NCBI GenBank assembly: GCA_963703855.1
Contig: CAVPFW010000022.1
Coordinates: 434,001 to 498,000, forward strand
Direction: 5' to 3'
Origin: AP-15 sp963703855
GTDB lineage: Bacteria > Pseudomonadota > Alphaproteobacteria > ATCC43930 > CGMCC-115725
DNA length: 64,000 nucleotides
The notes under the pieces were generated by a model. It had not been told where the DNA came from, did not search any database, and worked only from the letters and a program-made list of their open reading frames with translations. The translations under genes and the position numbers were made by a program. Positions 41,384-50,416 of the stretch are shown piece by piece (position 1 is the stretch's first letter; each line of letters begins with the position of its first letter).

Positions 41384-42556
41384 TCACAGAAAATGCCCGC
41401 TGCGGGTGGCTTTGGTGCGCAGGTAGCGCTCGTTGTGGCCGTTTGACGGGAACACATGCGGCACCCGCTCGGCGACGCGGATGCCGTAGCGCTCGAGTGC
41501 GGTCATCTTGTCGGGATTGTTGGTCAACAGCCGGATCGCGCCGAAGCCCAATTGGCGCAGCATTTCCGCCGCCGGCAGGTAGACGCGCTCGTCGGCGTCG
41601 AAGCCCAGCTGCTCGTTGGCGTCGAGCGTGTCGAAGCCGGAATCCTGCAGCTGATACGCGCGCAGCTTGTTGACGAGGCCGATGCCGCGCCCCTCCTGTG
41701 CGAGATAAAGCAGCACGCCGCCGCCGGCCTGCGCGATCGCCGCGATGCCGCCGCGCAGCTGGTCGCCGCAGTCGCAGCGCAGGCTCGCGAGCAGATCGCC
41801 GGTAAAGCATTCCGAATGCAGCCGGACCAGCACCGGAGCCGAGGGATCGGGCACGCCGATCAGGATCGCCAGGTGCTCGACGCCGCCATCATCCGGGCGG
41901 AACGCGATCAGGCGCGCGTTTTCGGCGTCGGCGAGCGGCACCCGCGCCTCGGCAACCCGGGTCAGCCCGGCGGTCGCGGCATCGCGCCTGAAGACCGCCG
42001 CGGCATCGATCGCCGCGAGATCGCTGCGCCGCGCCAACAGCGCCGCTTCGCCCGCGCCGACCCGCACGACCAGTGCCGCCGGCAGCAGCGACCCCAGCTT
42101 TGCCAAAGCGACCGCGGCCAATGCCCCGCCCTTGGCGACGACCGGCTCCGGACCGAACCCGGGCGGCTCCGCGCCAAGCGAGGCTGCCGGATCGGCGAGG
42201 TTGCGGATGACGGTTGCCGGCATCTCGGGAGAAACCGAAATCGTCAAGGCGCCCGACAAATCCTGACGCGACGCGAGGCCAAGCGCCACCGCGCGCCGGC
42301 GGGTCAGCACGACCCGCGGCGGTGTGGCGGAGACCTCGCGCAGCCGGCGCAAATTCTCCTCGGTCACCAGCTCGGCGGCGATCGTCAGCACGCTGAGCCA
42401 GTCATCGCGGATCAGCACCGGCTCGCCCCGGCGCAGCGCGGTGATCGCCTCGCCGAGGGTGCGGACGGCGCCCGCCGGCGCCGGCACGACGCCATCACGC
42501 GCCACGCTCGGAATGGTCCTGAACTCGGGCACCCGCTTCTCCTCGGCCTTGCACAC
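41384..42556 (-). CDS. ribA: GTP cyclohydrolase II (RibA) with degenerate RibB-like N-terminus
   Basis: This 390-residue enzyme opens the imidazole ring of GTP, the first step to riboflavin and other pterin-like products. The C-terminal 200 residues carry the zinc site SECFTGDLLASLRCDCGDQL, then YLAQEGRGIGLVNKLRAYQL and TNNPDKMTALERYGI. The first 190 residues have the length and layout of a RibB (DHBP synthase) domain. They lack its acidic active-site motif, so that part is probably inactive or structural. It overlaps the 3' end of the upstream CDP-alcohol phosphotransferase gene by about 60 bases. It heads a cluster with a pterin-synthase relative. Confidence 0.88.
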   Translation of the reverse strand: MCKAEEKRVPEFRTIPSVARDGVVPAPAGAVRTLGEAITALRRGEPVLIRDDWLSVLTIAAELVTEENLRRLREVSATPPRVVLTRRRAVALGLASRQDLSGALTISVSPEMPATVIRNLADPAASLGAEPPGFGPEPVVAKGGALAAVALAKLGSLLPAALVVRVGAGEAALLARRSDLAAIDAAAVFRRDAATAGLTRVAEARVPLADAENARLIAFRPDDGGVEHLAILIGVPDPSAPVLVRLHSECFTGDLLASLRCDCGDQLRGGIAAIAQAGGGVLLYLAQEGRGIGLVNKLRAYQLQDSGFDTLDANEQLGFDADERVYLPAAEMLRQLGFGAIRLLTNNPDKMTALERYGIRVAERVPHVFPSNGHNERYLRTKATRSGHFL

Positions 42557-43358
42557 ATATCATAGGGGCCGGCGCCGCCCGCGCCAGCAAGCTTATTCGC
42601 ATTGGAGATCTGCCCGTGCGGGCCAGCATCGCAATGTCGGCGCCGAACGAGTAGGCGAGCAGGGCCAATGCCGCAGCGCAAACCGTCACAGCCCAGAACG
42701 GGGGCGTCGCCGGGGCGAGCGCCAGGATCAGCGCCACGCTCTGGCCGACGGCGATCGTCTTGCGCCGCCGATCGGCGGCCGGGCGGGCGGGCAGCGGGCG
42801 ACCCAGAGCCGGCAATACCGTCGCCGCAGCGAGATAGAGATAGCGCATCGCGCCGATCACAAGCACCCAGCACGGGACCGCCGCGGTCTTGGCGACGGCG
42901 ATCGCCAGCACCAGGATCGCGAACGCATCGACTTCCATGTCGAAACGCGCGCCGAACGCCGAAACCGTCCCCTGATGCCGCGCGGCACGGCCGTCGGCCC
43001 CGTCGAGCAGCAGGGCGGCGGCGGTGAAAGCGGCCAGCAGCCAGCGCTGCGCTGGGCCGAGCGGCGCGCGATCGATCGCCCGGGCCGCAATCAGGCATGC
43101 GACGCCCGCCCGGACCAAGGTAATGCGGTTGGCCGCGCCGAAGCGGCGATGCGGATGATGAGCGGCGAGGCGCCCGGGCAATGCGGCGAGCAGTCCGGCG
43201 AACAGCATCAGCCCGGCCACGGCCGGCAGGGTTCGCACCGCGCCGCCGAGGACGAGCGAGAGCGCTGTGGCAACGCCGATCGCGAGCGAGCAGCCGACGA
43301 CCCAACGCACCTCGCGCATCAGCGCCGGCGAGGAGGGTGAAAACGAGGCGTGCCGCAT
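42495..43358 (-). CDS. CDP-alcohol phosphatidyltransferase family protein
   Basis: This 287-residue membrane protein has about six hydrophobic segments. The hallmark D-G-x2-A-R-x8-G-x3-D-x3-D is exact: DGRAARHQGTVSAFGARFDM followed by EVD. Such enzymes transfer an alcohol head group (glycerol phosphate, inositol, choline and others) to CDP-linked lipid. The head group cannot be predicted. It directly precedes and overlaps ribA on the same strand, and it is divergent from the alcohol-dehydrogenase-like gene. The early start at MRHASFSP (43358) gives an N-terminal hydrophobic pair. Confidence 0.82.
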   Translation of the reverse strand: MRHASFSPSSPALMREVRWVVGCSLAIGVATALSLVLGGAVRTLPAVAGLMLFAGLLAALPGRLAAHHPHRRFGAANRITLVRAGVACLIAARAIDRAPLGPAQRWLLAAFTAAALLLDGADGRAARHQGTVSAFGARFDMEVDAFAILVLAIAVAKTAAVPCWVLVIGAMRYLYLAAATVLPALGRPLPARPAADRRRKTIAVGQSVALILALAPATPPFWAVTVCAAALALLAYSFGADIAMLARTGRSPMRISLLARAAPAPMICVQGRGEAGARVQDHSERGA

Positions 43359-43466
43359 CGATATCTCTGCGGGTTGGGGTGCCGGCAACGCTGCTCCGCC
43401 GCGACCCGATCGGCAAGCAGCCGCCGTAGAGACCCCTGGAAGACAACAATTATTCCGGACGGCGTG

Positions 43467-44438
43467 ATGCGGGAGGCCAAGGCGTTTTGGGTGGCGGCGG
43501 CGGGAAGCGGCGAAATCCGGGTGCAGCAGCTGCGAGTGCCCGCCGCGGGCGAGTTGCTGGTCCGCACGGTGGCGAGCGGGGTCAGTCGGGGCAGCGAAAG
43601 CCTCGTCTTCCGCGGCCAGGTGCCGCAGAGCGAATGGCGGCGGATGCGCTGCCCGTTCCAGGAGGGCGAGTTCCCGGCTCCGGTCAAATACGGCTACGCC
43701 GCGGTCGGCGTCGTCGAGGACGGACCCGCGGATTTTATCGGGCGGCGGGTGTTCTGCCTCCATCCGCATCAGGACCGCTTCGTCGTGTCGCAGGACATGG
43801 CGGCCACGATCCCCGACGACGTGCCGGACCGGCGGGCGACCTTGGCCGCCAACATGGAGACCGCGGTCAACGGGTTGTGGGACGGGGCGCCAGGTGCGGG
43901 AGACCGGATCGCGGTCGTCGGCGCCGGCGTCGTCGGCGCCCTCGTCGCGGCGCTGGCAGCCCGGCTGCCGGGCGCCGAGGTCGAGCTGGTCGACATCGAC
44001 CCGGCGCGCGAAGCCCTGGCGGCGGCGCTCGGCTGCCGCTTTGCCGACCCGCGCACGGCACGGCAGGAGGCCGATCTCGTGTTCCATGCGAGCGGGCGAG
44101 CCGAGGGGCTGACGACGGCCCTCGCCGTCGCCGGCGCCGAGGCGACGATCGTCGAGATGAGCTGGTACGGCAGCAGCATGGTGGCGTTGCCGCTCGGCGG
44201 CGCGTTTCACAGCCGCCGGCTGACCTTGCGCTCCTCGCAGGTCGGCGCGGTGCCGTCATATCGGCGGGCGCGCTGGTCGCGGCAGCGGCGGCTCGCGCTG
44301 GCGCTCTCATTGCTGCGTGACCCGGTCTTCGACCTGCTGCTGTCCGGCGACAGCCGTTTCTCGGACATGCCCGAGCTGATGCCGCGCCTTGCCGCTTCCC
44401 CGACCGGGGTGCTGTGCCACACTCTGCGCTACGACTGA
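43467..44438 (+). CDS. Zinc-type alcohol dehydrogenase family protein
   Basis: This 323-residue medium-chain dehydrogenase relative starts MREAKAFWVAAAGSGEIRVQ, then VASGVSRGSESLVFRGQVPQ. The nucleotide site is IAVVGAGVVGALVAALAARL. The usual catalytic zinc ligands are not obvious: Ser replaces Cys in the first motif (ASGVSRGSE), as in the BchC-like or glucose-dehydrogenase side group. It probably oxidises a polyol or sugar-like alcohol. An ATG at 43467 follows a GTG at 43464. It heads the plus-strand part of the pterin-like cluster and ends 17 bases before the next gene. Confidence 0.8.
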   Translation: MREAKAFWVAAAGSGEIRVQQLRVPAAGELLVRTVASGVSRGSESLVFRGQVPQSEWRRMRCPFQEGEFPAPVKYGYAAVGVVEDGPADFIGRRVFCLHPHQDRFVVSQDMAATIPDDVPDRRATLAANMETAVNGLWDGAPGAGDRIAVVGAGVVGALVAALAARLPGAEVELVDIDPAREALAAALGCRFADPRTARQEADLVFHASGRAEGLTTALAVAGAEATIVEMSWYGSSMVALPLGGAFHSRRLTLRSSQVGAVPSYRRARWSRQRRLALALSLLRDPVFDLLLSGDSRFSDMPELMPRLAASPTGVLCHTLRYD

Positions 44439-44455
44439 CACCTTGGAGCCCGACG

Positions 44456-44860
44456 ATGTACAGCCTGACTGTCAGCCATCATTTCATGGCCGCGCACAGC
44501 CTCACCGGCGCGCTCTTCGGGCCGGCGCAGCGGCTGCACGGCGCCACTTACGTGGTCGAGGCCGAGCTGCGCCGGGATTCGCTCGACGCCGACGGCATCG
44601 TCTGCGACATCGGCCGCGCCCTCGATCTCTTGAAGGAGGTGCTGGCCGCGCTCGACTACCGCAATCTCGACGATTTGGCGGAGTTCCGCGGGCAAAACAC
44701 GACGACCGAGTTCCTCTCCGGCGAGATCCATCACCGGCTGGCAGCGCGGGTGCGCTCGGGCGCGCTCGGGCCATCGGCCGCGTCGACGATTGCGAGCCTC
44801 CGGGTGGTGCTGCGCGAGACGCCGGTCGCCTGGGCCGCCTATGACGCGCCATTGGGGTGA
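44456..44860 (+). CDS. 6-pyruvoyl-tetrahydropterin synthase/QueD-like protein, altered active site
   Basis: This encodes 134 residues with the T-fold pattern of 6-pyruvoyl- and 6-carboxy-tetrahydropterin synthases. The substrate Glu appears in NTTTEFLSGEIHHRL. The first zinc His is in SHHFMAAHSL, but the canonical Cys-x-x-x-HGH region reads FGPAQRLHGATY. The catalytic Cys and the second His of HGH are therefore missing. The reaction may differ from the known ones, or zinc may be bound differently. Its last bases overlap the start of the glycosyltransferase gene (GTGA). It lies with a GTP cyclohydrolase, supporting a pterin-like substrate. Confidence 0.78.
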   Translation: MYSLTVSHHFMAAHSLTGALFGPAQRLHGATYVVEAELRRDSLDADGIVCDIGRALDLLKEVLAALDYRNLDDLAEFRGQNTTTEFLSGEIHHRLAARVRSGALGPSAASTIASLRVVLRETPVAWAAYDAPLG

Positions 44861-45903
44861 GCGAGCTCGTCTTTATCGTCCCGGGGCGGCTCGATCAGCT
44901 GACCGGCGGTTATCTGTTCGACCGCCACATCGTCGAGGGCTTGCGCCGACGTGGCCGCGCGGTGCGGGTGATCGAGCTTGCCCCGAACGATCCCAAAGCC
45001 GGCGGGGCCGTGCTCGCCGCCCTCGCCGACGGCACCCGGGCGGTAATCGACGGCCTCGCCCTCGCCGATCTCGGACACGCCGCTGCGGAGCACGCGGCCC
45101 GGCTGCGGCTCGTCGCCCTTGTCCACCACCCGCTGGCGCAGGAGACCGGTCTGTCGCCGCCGACGGCGAGCCGGCTGGCGCGGCTCGAAGCGTCGGTATT
45201 CCCACGGTTCCGCGGCGTTCTCTGTCCGAGCGCGCAGACCGCTGCCGCGCTCTCGAACTGCGGTGTCGCCGCCGCCCGGATCGCTGTCGCTCCGCCGGGC
45301 ACCGAACAGCCCGCTCGGCCGCCGCGGCAACGACGCGGTCGGGTTCGCGACCTGCTGTGCGTCGCCACCCTCGTCCCGCGCAAGGGTCATCGGGTGCTGG
45401 TAGCGGCGTTGACCCGGCTTCGCGATCTCGACTGGCGGCTCGTCTGCATCGGTTCTCTCGAACGCGACCCGGCGACGGCGCGCGCGGTGCGCCGGATGAT
45501 CCTCGCTGCCGGCCTCGCTCAACCTGTCGCTCTCGCCGGCGAGCTGCCGCCGCACCGGGTCGCGGAGGCCTATCGGACGGCCGACGCCTTTGTCCTGCCG
45601 TCGTTTCACGAAGGCTACGGCATGGCTTATGCCGAAGCGATGGCCCACGGCTTGCCCATCGTCGCAACGGTCGCCGGCGCGATCCCCGAAACGGTCCCGA
45701 ATGAAGCGGGGCTGCTGGTCCCGCCTGGCGACCCGGCAGCCCTGGCGCGCGCGCTGCGGCGGCTGATCGCCGAGCCGGGCCTGGCGGCAGGGCTCGCTCG
45801 GGGCTCGCGGGCGGCGGGCGCCCGGCTGCCGGACTGGCGGCACGCGACCGAGGTCTGGGAAACGGCATTCGATCGTCTCGCCGCGCTCGCGCCGCCGCGG
45901 TGA
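44857..45903 (+). CDS. Glycosyltransferase family 4 protein
   Basis: This 348-residue GT-B glycosyltransferase starts SELVFIVPGRLDQLTGGYLF. The nucleotide-sugar-binding C-terminal half shows LLCVATLVPRKGHRVLVAAL, then FVLPSFHEGYGMAYAEAMAH and GLPIVATVAGAIPE with the E-x7-E type motif. The start is GTG 44857 overlapping the stop of the pterin-synthase-like gene. In context it would glycosylate the product of that enzyme, or a lipid made with the CDP-alcohol transferase. It closes the plus-strand group. Confidence 0.87.
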   Translation: MSELVFIVPGRLDQLTGGYLFDRHIVEGLRRRGRAVRVIELAPNDPKAGGAVLAALADGTRAVIDGLALADLGHAAAEHAARLRLVALVHHPLAQETGLSPPTASRLARLEASVFPRFRGVLCPSAQTAAALSNCGVAAARIAVAPPGTEQPARPPRQRRGRVRDLLCVATLVPRKGHRVLVAALTRLRDLDWRLVCIGSLERDPATARAVRRMILAAGLAQPVALAGELPPHRVAEAYRTADAFVLPSFHEGYGMAYAEAMAHGLPIVATVAGAIPETVPNEAGLLVPPGDPAALARALRRLIAEPGLAAGLARGSRAAGARLPDWRHATEVWETAFDRLAALAPPR

Positions 45904-46067
45904 CGTCGCCGCCGGCTGGCGGAAACGGTTGAGATCGGCTAAGGTCGAGGCTCCCCATGGGGATGGGACCGGTTGGCCCGGCGGATAATCACCGGATTTG
46001 CCAGGTCGCCCCGAGGGTGGCGACGCCGGAACGGCCATGCTGGTCTTCCGAGCCGGCGGGGAGGATC

Positions 46068-46758
46068 ATGAGGGCTGGTCGCAGGATCTTGATCGTCGAC
46101 GACGACAGCGCGCTGCGCCAATCGCTAGCCGAGCAGCTCGAGCTGAACGAGGAGTTCCTGACCGTCGAATGCGACACCGCGGCAGGCGCGCTAGAGATCG
46201 CTAAAAGGGAACGCTTCGACGCGATTCTGCTCGATGTCGGCCTGCCCGACATGGATGGGCGCGAGCTGTGCCGCCTGTTGCGCCGCGAAGCCGTGCAAGT
46301 GCCGATCATGATGCTGACCGGGTCCGACAGCGATGCGGACACCGTCCTCGGCCTCGAGTTCAGGCGCCGACGATTATGTGACGAAGCCGTTCCGGCTGAG
46401 CGTGCTGCTCGCCCGGCTGCGCGCGCATCTGCGCCAGAGCGAGCACAGCGACGACGCCGAATTCACGATCGGCCCCTATGCCTTTCGCCCCAGCGCCAAG
46501 CTGCTGATCGATCCCGGCGGCCGCAAAAAGGTGCGGTTGACCGAAAAGGAGACGGCGATCCTCAAATATCTCTATCGCGCCGGCGATCGGGCGATCGGGC
46601 GCGACACCTTGCTCGGCGAGGTGTGGGGCTATAATGCCGGGGTGACGACGCACACCCTCGAAACCCACGTCTACCGCCTGCGCCAAAAGATCGAACGCGA
46701 TCCGGCGCGCGCCGAGATCCTGGTGACCGAGCCCGGCGGCTATCGTCTGGTGCCCTGA
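46068..46758 (+). CDS. OmpR/PhoB-type response regulator, one extra base
   Basis: The receiver domain is intact to MLTGSDSDADTVLGLE: RRILIVDDDSALRQSLAEQL, phospho-acceptor Asp in ILLDVGLPDMDG, switch Thr in MLTG. At about 46361 one extra T breaks the frame. Removal gives SGADDYVTKPFRLSVLLARL with the conserved Lys. The winged-helix domain follows: RLTEKETAILKYLYRAG and HTLETHVYRLRQKIERDP, ending GGYRLVP. The repaired length is 229 residues, normal for the family. No sensor kinase lies beside it. The start at 46068 follows GGGGAGG. Confidence 0.87.
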
Positions 46759-46775
46759 GGCGGCCGGCGCGCAAG

Positions 46776-47651
46776 GTGGGCAAGCGCCTCGGCAAAGCCT
46801 TGACCCGGCTGGCGATCGGGTTGACCAGCGTGGAAAAGCCGTGGCGGCGGGCCGACACCCGGCTGCGCGTCGCGGACGGCCTGGTGCCGCGCCTGCGGGT
46901 CGAAACCCGGCACGGACTTCTGGTCTTCGTCACGACGCATCCGCAGGCGCTGCAATACCCGCGCGATTTCGCAACGCGCGAGCCGGAAACCCTGGCCTGG
47001 ATCGATTCGTTCGAAACGCCTTGCCGCTTTTGGGACGTCGGCGCCAATATCGGGGTGTTCTCGCTTTATGCCGGGTTGCGGCCCGAGCTCGAGGTCAGCG
47101 CTTTCGAGCCGGCGGCAGCCAGCTATGGCGCGCTGTGCCGCAACATCGAGGCGAACCGGCTCGCGGACCGGGTGCAGGCCTATTGCGTCGCGATCAGCGA
47201 CCGCAACGAGCTCGGCCGGCTGAACCTGTCGGCGACCAATGCCGCGAGCGTGTTCAACGCGTTCGACAGCACCCGAGACTGTTTCGGCAACGAAATCAGT
47301 GTCGTCTTCCAGCAGGGCGCGCTCGGCTTTTCGATCGACGGCTTGCGCGCCCTGTTCGGGCTTCCGGCGCCGAACTACCTCAAGATCGATGTCGACAGCA
47401 TCGAAGAGCGCATCCTGGCGGGTGCCTCGAAGACCCTGCGCGAACCCGATCTGCGATCGGTTCTGATCGAGCTCGAACGGGAGGAGACGACGCGCAACCA
47501 GCGCCTGACCTCGACTTTCGCGGCGGCCGGGATGTCACTCGCGCTGCGCGCCGAGGAAAATCAGCAGGGCGTCGTCAACGCGATCTTCACGCGCGCCGGC
47601 GCGCCCGCTGCGCAACGGGACTGGATGGACTCGCACATCGGCGGCCGATGA
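46776..47651 (+). CDS. FkbM family methyltransferase
   Basis: This 291-residue SAM-dependent O-methyltransferase belongs to the group that methylates sugars and polyketides. The SAM site is RFWDVGANIGVFSLYAGLRP, followed by VSAFEPAAASYGALCRNIEA and YLKIDVDSIEERILAGASKT with the family's Asp. The start is GTG 46776. It overlaps the next gene by four bases (ATGA), so a glycosyltransferase and this methyltransferase likely decorate the same glycan. It lies 17 bases after the response regulator. Confidence 0.88.
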   Translation: MGKRLGKALTRLAIGLTSVEKPWRRADTRLRVADGLVPRLRVETRHGLLVFVTTHPQALQYPRDFATREPETLAWIDSFETPCRFWDVGANIGVFSLYAGLRPELEVSAFEPAAASYGALCRNIEANRLADRVQAYCVAISDRNELGRLNLSATNAASVFNAFDSTRDCFGNEISVVFQQGALGFSIDGLRALFGLPAPNYLKIDVDSIEERILAGASKTLREPDLRSVLIELEREETTRNQRLTSTFAAAGMSLALRAEENQQGVVNAIFTRAGAPAAQRDWMDSHIGGR

Positions 47652-48586
47652 TGCCGGCAGACCGGCTGCTGATCGTCAGCGCGGCGGATCGCGCTTATTT
47701 CCCGCTGTTGCGCGACACCGTCCTGTCGGTCCGGGCGCGGCGCGCCGATGCGGCGATCGGCATCCTCGATGTCGGGCTCGAGCCAGAGCAATGCCAATGG
47801 CTGGCCCGACGCGTCACCCATCTCGTCCATCCCGGCTGGGACATCGATTTTCCCAGCCGCGAGCGCACCGCGGAGGCGCGCAAGGCGCAGTTCGCCAGGC
47901 CGTTTCTGCCGCGCCACTTTCCCGGCTACGAGACCTATTTGTGGATCGACGCCGATGCCTGGGTCCAAGACTGGCGCGCGGTCGAGCTCTATGTCGAGGC
48001 CGCCCGCGGCGGCAAGCTGGCGATCGTCCCGGAGATCGACCGCGCCTACAAGCGCCACTACAAGCGGCCGAAGCTGTTCGGCCGGACCTTGGCGTGGAAG
48101 AATTATCGCGAGGCCTTCGGCTGGCGCGCCGCCGATCGCCTCGGCCGCAACCCGATCGTCAATTGCGGCGTGTTTGCCCTGCGCGGCGACGCCCCGCATT
48201 GGGAGGCGTGGGCGCGGATCATGACTCAAGTCGCGCAGCGGACCCGGTTTTTCTTTGTCGAGCAGACCGCGCTCAACTACGCGATCTTCGCCGAGCATCT
48301 GCCGGCCGACTTCCTGCCGGCCTATTGCAACTGGATGCCGGGCGACGCGGCGCCCGCCTTCGACGCCGGCCGCGGCCTGTTTGTCGAGCCCTACTCGCCG
48401 CACCAGGCGATCGGCGTCATGCACCTCGCCGGCCGTGAGCAGAAAAGCCATATCTTTCGCCTGAGCCGGCTCGACGGCGGCGTGGTCGAGACCTCACTGC
48501 GCTACGGCGAAAGCCGCGCCCTGTGCGAGCCCCCCCAGGGCAACCCGGCGGAAAATCCGTCCCTGCCGCCGATCCCTGTGTCTTGA
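47648..48586 (+). CDS. Glycosyltransferase (GT8/GT-A-like)
   Basis: This 312-residue protein starts MMPADRLLIVSAADRAYFPL, and a metal-binding Asp-x-Asp lies in YETYLWIDADAWVQDWRAVE. This is typical of GT-A enzymes using nucleotide sugars. The C-terminal FFFVEQTALNYAIFAEHLPA and PAYCNWMPGD resemble GT8 or similar families that build lipopolysaccharide or glycoprotein sugars. There is no membrane segment. It is translationally coupled to the FkbM methyltransferase. The last 20 residues are Pro-rich and probably disordered. Confidence 0.8.
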   Translation: MMPADRLLIVSAADRAYFPLLRDTVLSVRARRADAAIGILDVGLEPEQCQWLARRVTHLVHPGWDIDFPSRERTAEARKAQFARPFLPRHFPGYETYLWIDADAWVQDWRAVELYVEAARGGKLAIVPEIDRAYKRHYKRPKLFGRTLAWKNYREAFGWRAADRLGRNPIVNCGVFALRGDAPHWEAWARIMTQVAQRTRFFFVEQTALNYAIFAEHLPADFLPAYCNWMPGDAAPAFDAGRGLFVEPYSPHQAIGVMHLAGREQKSHIFRLSRLDGGVVETSLRYGESRALCEPPQGNPAENPSLPPIPVS

Positions 48587-48598
48587 CGAACCTTCGGG

Positions 48599-49423
48599 TC
48601 AGAGAAAGTCGCGCACTCTTTCGATGTCGTCGAGAGCTGCCGCGGGGGAGACGATCAGGATCTCGTCGAAGCCGATCTGCTCGATCCGCTTCAACCGCGG
48701 GCGCACCTCGTCGGTCGACCCGATCAAGGAGACGTGGGCGACTTGGCCGAGATCGCCGGTTTCCGGGCGGTTGGCGAGATCGATCGCGACATTGGCGAGG
48801 ATGGCGTTGGCGCCGCCGGCCTCGCGGTAGATGCGCATCCCCCGTTCAAGGTCTTCCCAGCTGCTGAAACGGCCGGAGGCGGTCCACCCCTGGCACTCGG
48901 TCGCGGCATAGGTGATCCAGCGCCGGTTGCGCCAGGCGCCGAGCACGATCGGCGGTCCGCCCTCGCACCCCGGCCACGGCGACAGGACGCCGCCCTTGAC
49001 CGGCTCGCCCTTCCAAGCGCGGCGCATGATGTCGAGCGAGCGCATCAGGGTGCGGAAGCGCTCGCTGTAATCGGCGTCGAGCAAATCGAAATCCGCCTTT
49101 GTCGAGCCGCTGCCGACGCCGAGCCGGAGCCGCCCGCCCGACAAGGCCTGAACCGTCTGGGCGCAGCGGGCGAGCTCCACCGGATGGCGCAGCGGTACCT
49201 GCAAGACGGCGGTGCCGAGCTCGACGCGTTTGGTTGCGACCGACAACGCCGCCAATACGCTGAGCGGATCGAGGGTTGGCCGGCCGCGGCCGAGCGAGTT
49301 GGTCACCCAGACCCCCGGGAATCCGCGTTCCTCGACCCGGCGGGCATATTGGACGACCCGGTCCAGAGTGCGCTCGCGCGATTGCGGGCCGGGGCGCAGG
49401 GTGGTCATGACGCTGATCCTCAT
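48599..49423 (-). CDS. LLM-class flavin oxidoreductase
   Basis: This 274-residue TIM-barrel monooxygenase-like protein belongs to the luciferase-like family, using FMN or F420. It starts MRISVMTTLRPGPQSRERTL, then GFPGVWVTNSLGRGRPTLDP, LGTAVLQVPLRHPVELARCA and LSGGRLRLGVGSGSTKADF, which are family blocks. Cofactor choice is not determined by the visible residues. ATG 49423 was used because the family begins there. It converges on the glycosyltransferase and lies alone on the minus strand. Confidence 0.85.
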   Translation of the reverse strand: MRISVMTTLRPGPQSRERTLDRVVQYARRVEERGFPGVWVTNSLGRGRPTLDPLSVLAALSVATKRVELGTAVLQVPLRHPVELARCAQTVQALSGGRLRLGVGSGSTKADFDLLDADYSERFRTLMRSLDIMRRAWKGEPVKGGVLSPWPGCEGGPPIVLGAWRNRRWITYAATECQGWTASGRFSSWEDLERGMRIYREAGGANAILANVAIDLANRPETGDLGQVAHVSLIGSTDEVRPRLKRIEQIGFDEILIVSPAAALDDIERVRDFL

Positions 49424-49534
49424 GATCCGATGCCCGCTGAAAATTTCGCAGCCACGCGCCCCCTCCTGTGCCGATGAATAGCTCTGCCGCGACAATGCCC
49501 GACCGCTGCGGGCCGCGCCAACGGTCGAATTCGC

Positions 49535-50416
49535 TCAGCCGGTCTGTGGGTAAAACAGGATCGTCCCGCCGACCGACCGCGGCAGCGGCAATGCCGCGCC
49601 ATCCGTGATCGCATGATGGGCTAGACCGGCGCTGTCGAGATGGCGGCGCAGCCGGTCGAGGCTCTCGACTTCGATCTCGCCGGCCGCAAGATAGGGCAGC
49701 GGCGGACCGGGCGCGATGGCGAGCTCGCCGGCGAGAAATTCCGGGGTCGCAAAGCGCAATGCCCCGCGCTCGAGCGCGATCGTCGTCACCGCACCTTCGC
49801 GGTGGGCGGGGCGGTCGGTGAAGCGGGCAAAGCGCTCGGCCGGCTCCGCAGGATCGGCAGCGGCGATCCACAGCGCAGCCAGCGCCCGGGCCCCGTTCGG
49901 ATGGTCGAGATCGGGCTCGCGCCAGACCAGATGCTCGGTATGGTGGGTCAGAAACTGCACGCGCCCTTCGGGCATGCTGCCGGGGGCGATGCGGGCGATC
50001 GTAAAGCGCGCCTGCTGCTCGCCGCTCGCGGTCGCGACCGGGCGGCGCATGTCGACGAGCGGCAGCACCGGGAACCCCGCCGCGGCGAGCCGGCGATGCT
50101 CGGCCGCGGCGTCGGGAGTGCTGAAGGCGGCGAGGTGCAGCCCGACATGGCGCGCCAAGCGCTCGTGCAGCTGCTGCGCCAGCGGGGTTTCGGCGGTCGC
50201 GGCCAGGATCTCGACATAGCCGCGGCGTAACATTGCGCAGCAATTGCCGGTGCCGGCCGGCACCGGCTCGCCGTCGACCCGGTTGGTTTGCGGGGTGAAC
50301 GGGGTCAGCCGGAAGCCGCAATGCTCCAGCGTCTGGGCCGCCGGGTCGATCGCCGGCACGAAATGCGCGATATGGTCGAGAAATACTGCGCCCGCTCGAG
50401 GCAGCTGGGCCGGCAT
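49535..50416 (-). CDS. Glyoxalase-like (VOC fold) protein
   Basis: This 293-residue protein has two VOC repeats. The N-terminal half reads VFLDHIAHFVPAIDPAAQTL and has a metal-type His near residue 15; the second half resumes with LRFATPEFLAGELAIAPGPP. HTEHLVWREPDLDHPNGARA in the middle is characteristic of the glyoxalase-like (PF13468 type) proteins. The likely role is conversion or binding of a hydrophobic carbonyl compound, but the family is mainly uncharacterised. It is divergent from the cyclase gene. Confidence 0.78.
   Translation of the reverse strand: MPAQLPRAGAVFLDHIAHFVPAIDPAAQTLEHCGFRLTPFTPQTNRVDGEPVPAGTGNCCAMLRRGYVEILAATAETPLAQQLHERLARHVGLHLAAFSTPDAAAEHRRLAAAGFPVLPLVDMRRPVATASGEQQARFTIARIAPGSMPEGRVQFLTHHTEHLVWREPDLDHPNGARALAALWIAAADPAEPAERFARFTDRPAHREGAVTTIALERGALRFATPEFLAGELAIAPGPPLPYLAAGEIEVESLDRLRRHLDSAGLAHHAITDGAALPLPRSVGGTILFYPQTG

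Noticed and set aside
43359..44210. Extension of the CDP-alcohol transferase frame to 571 residues
   Set aside because: The upstream part lies antisense to the dehydrogenase gene and has no family similarity. The membrane protein starts at 43358.
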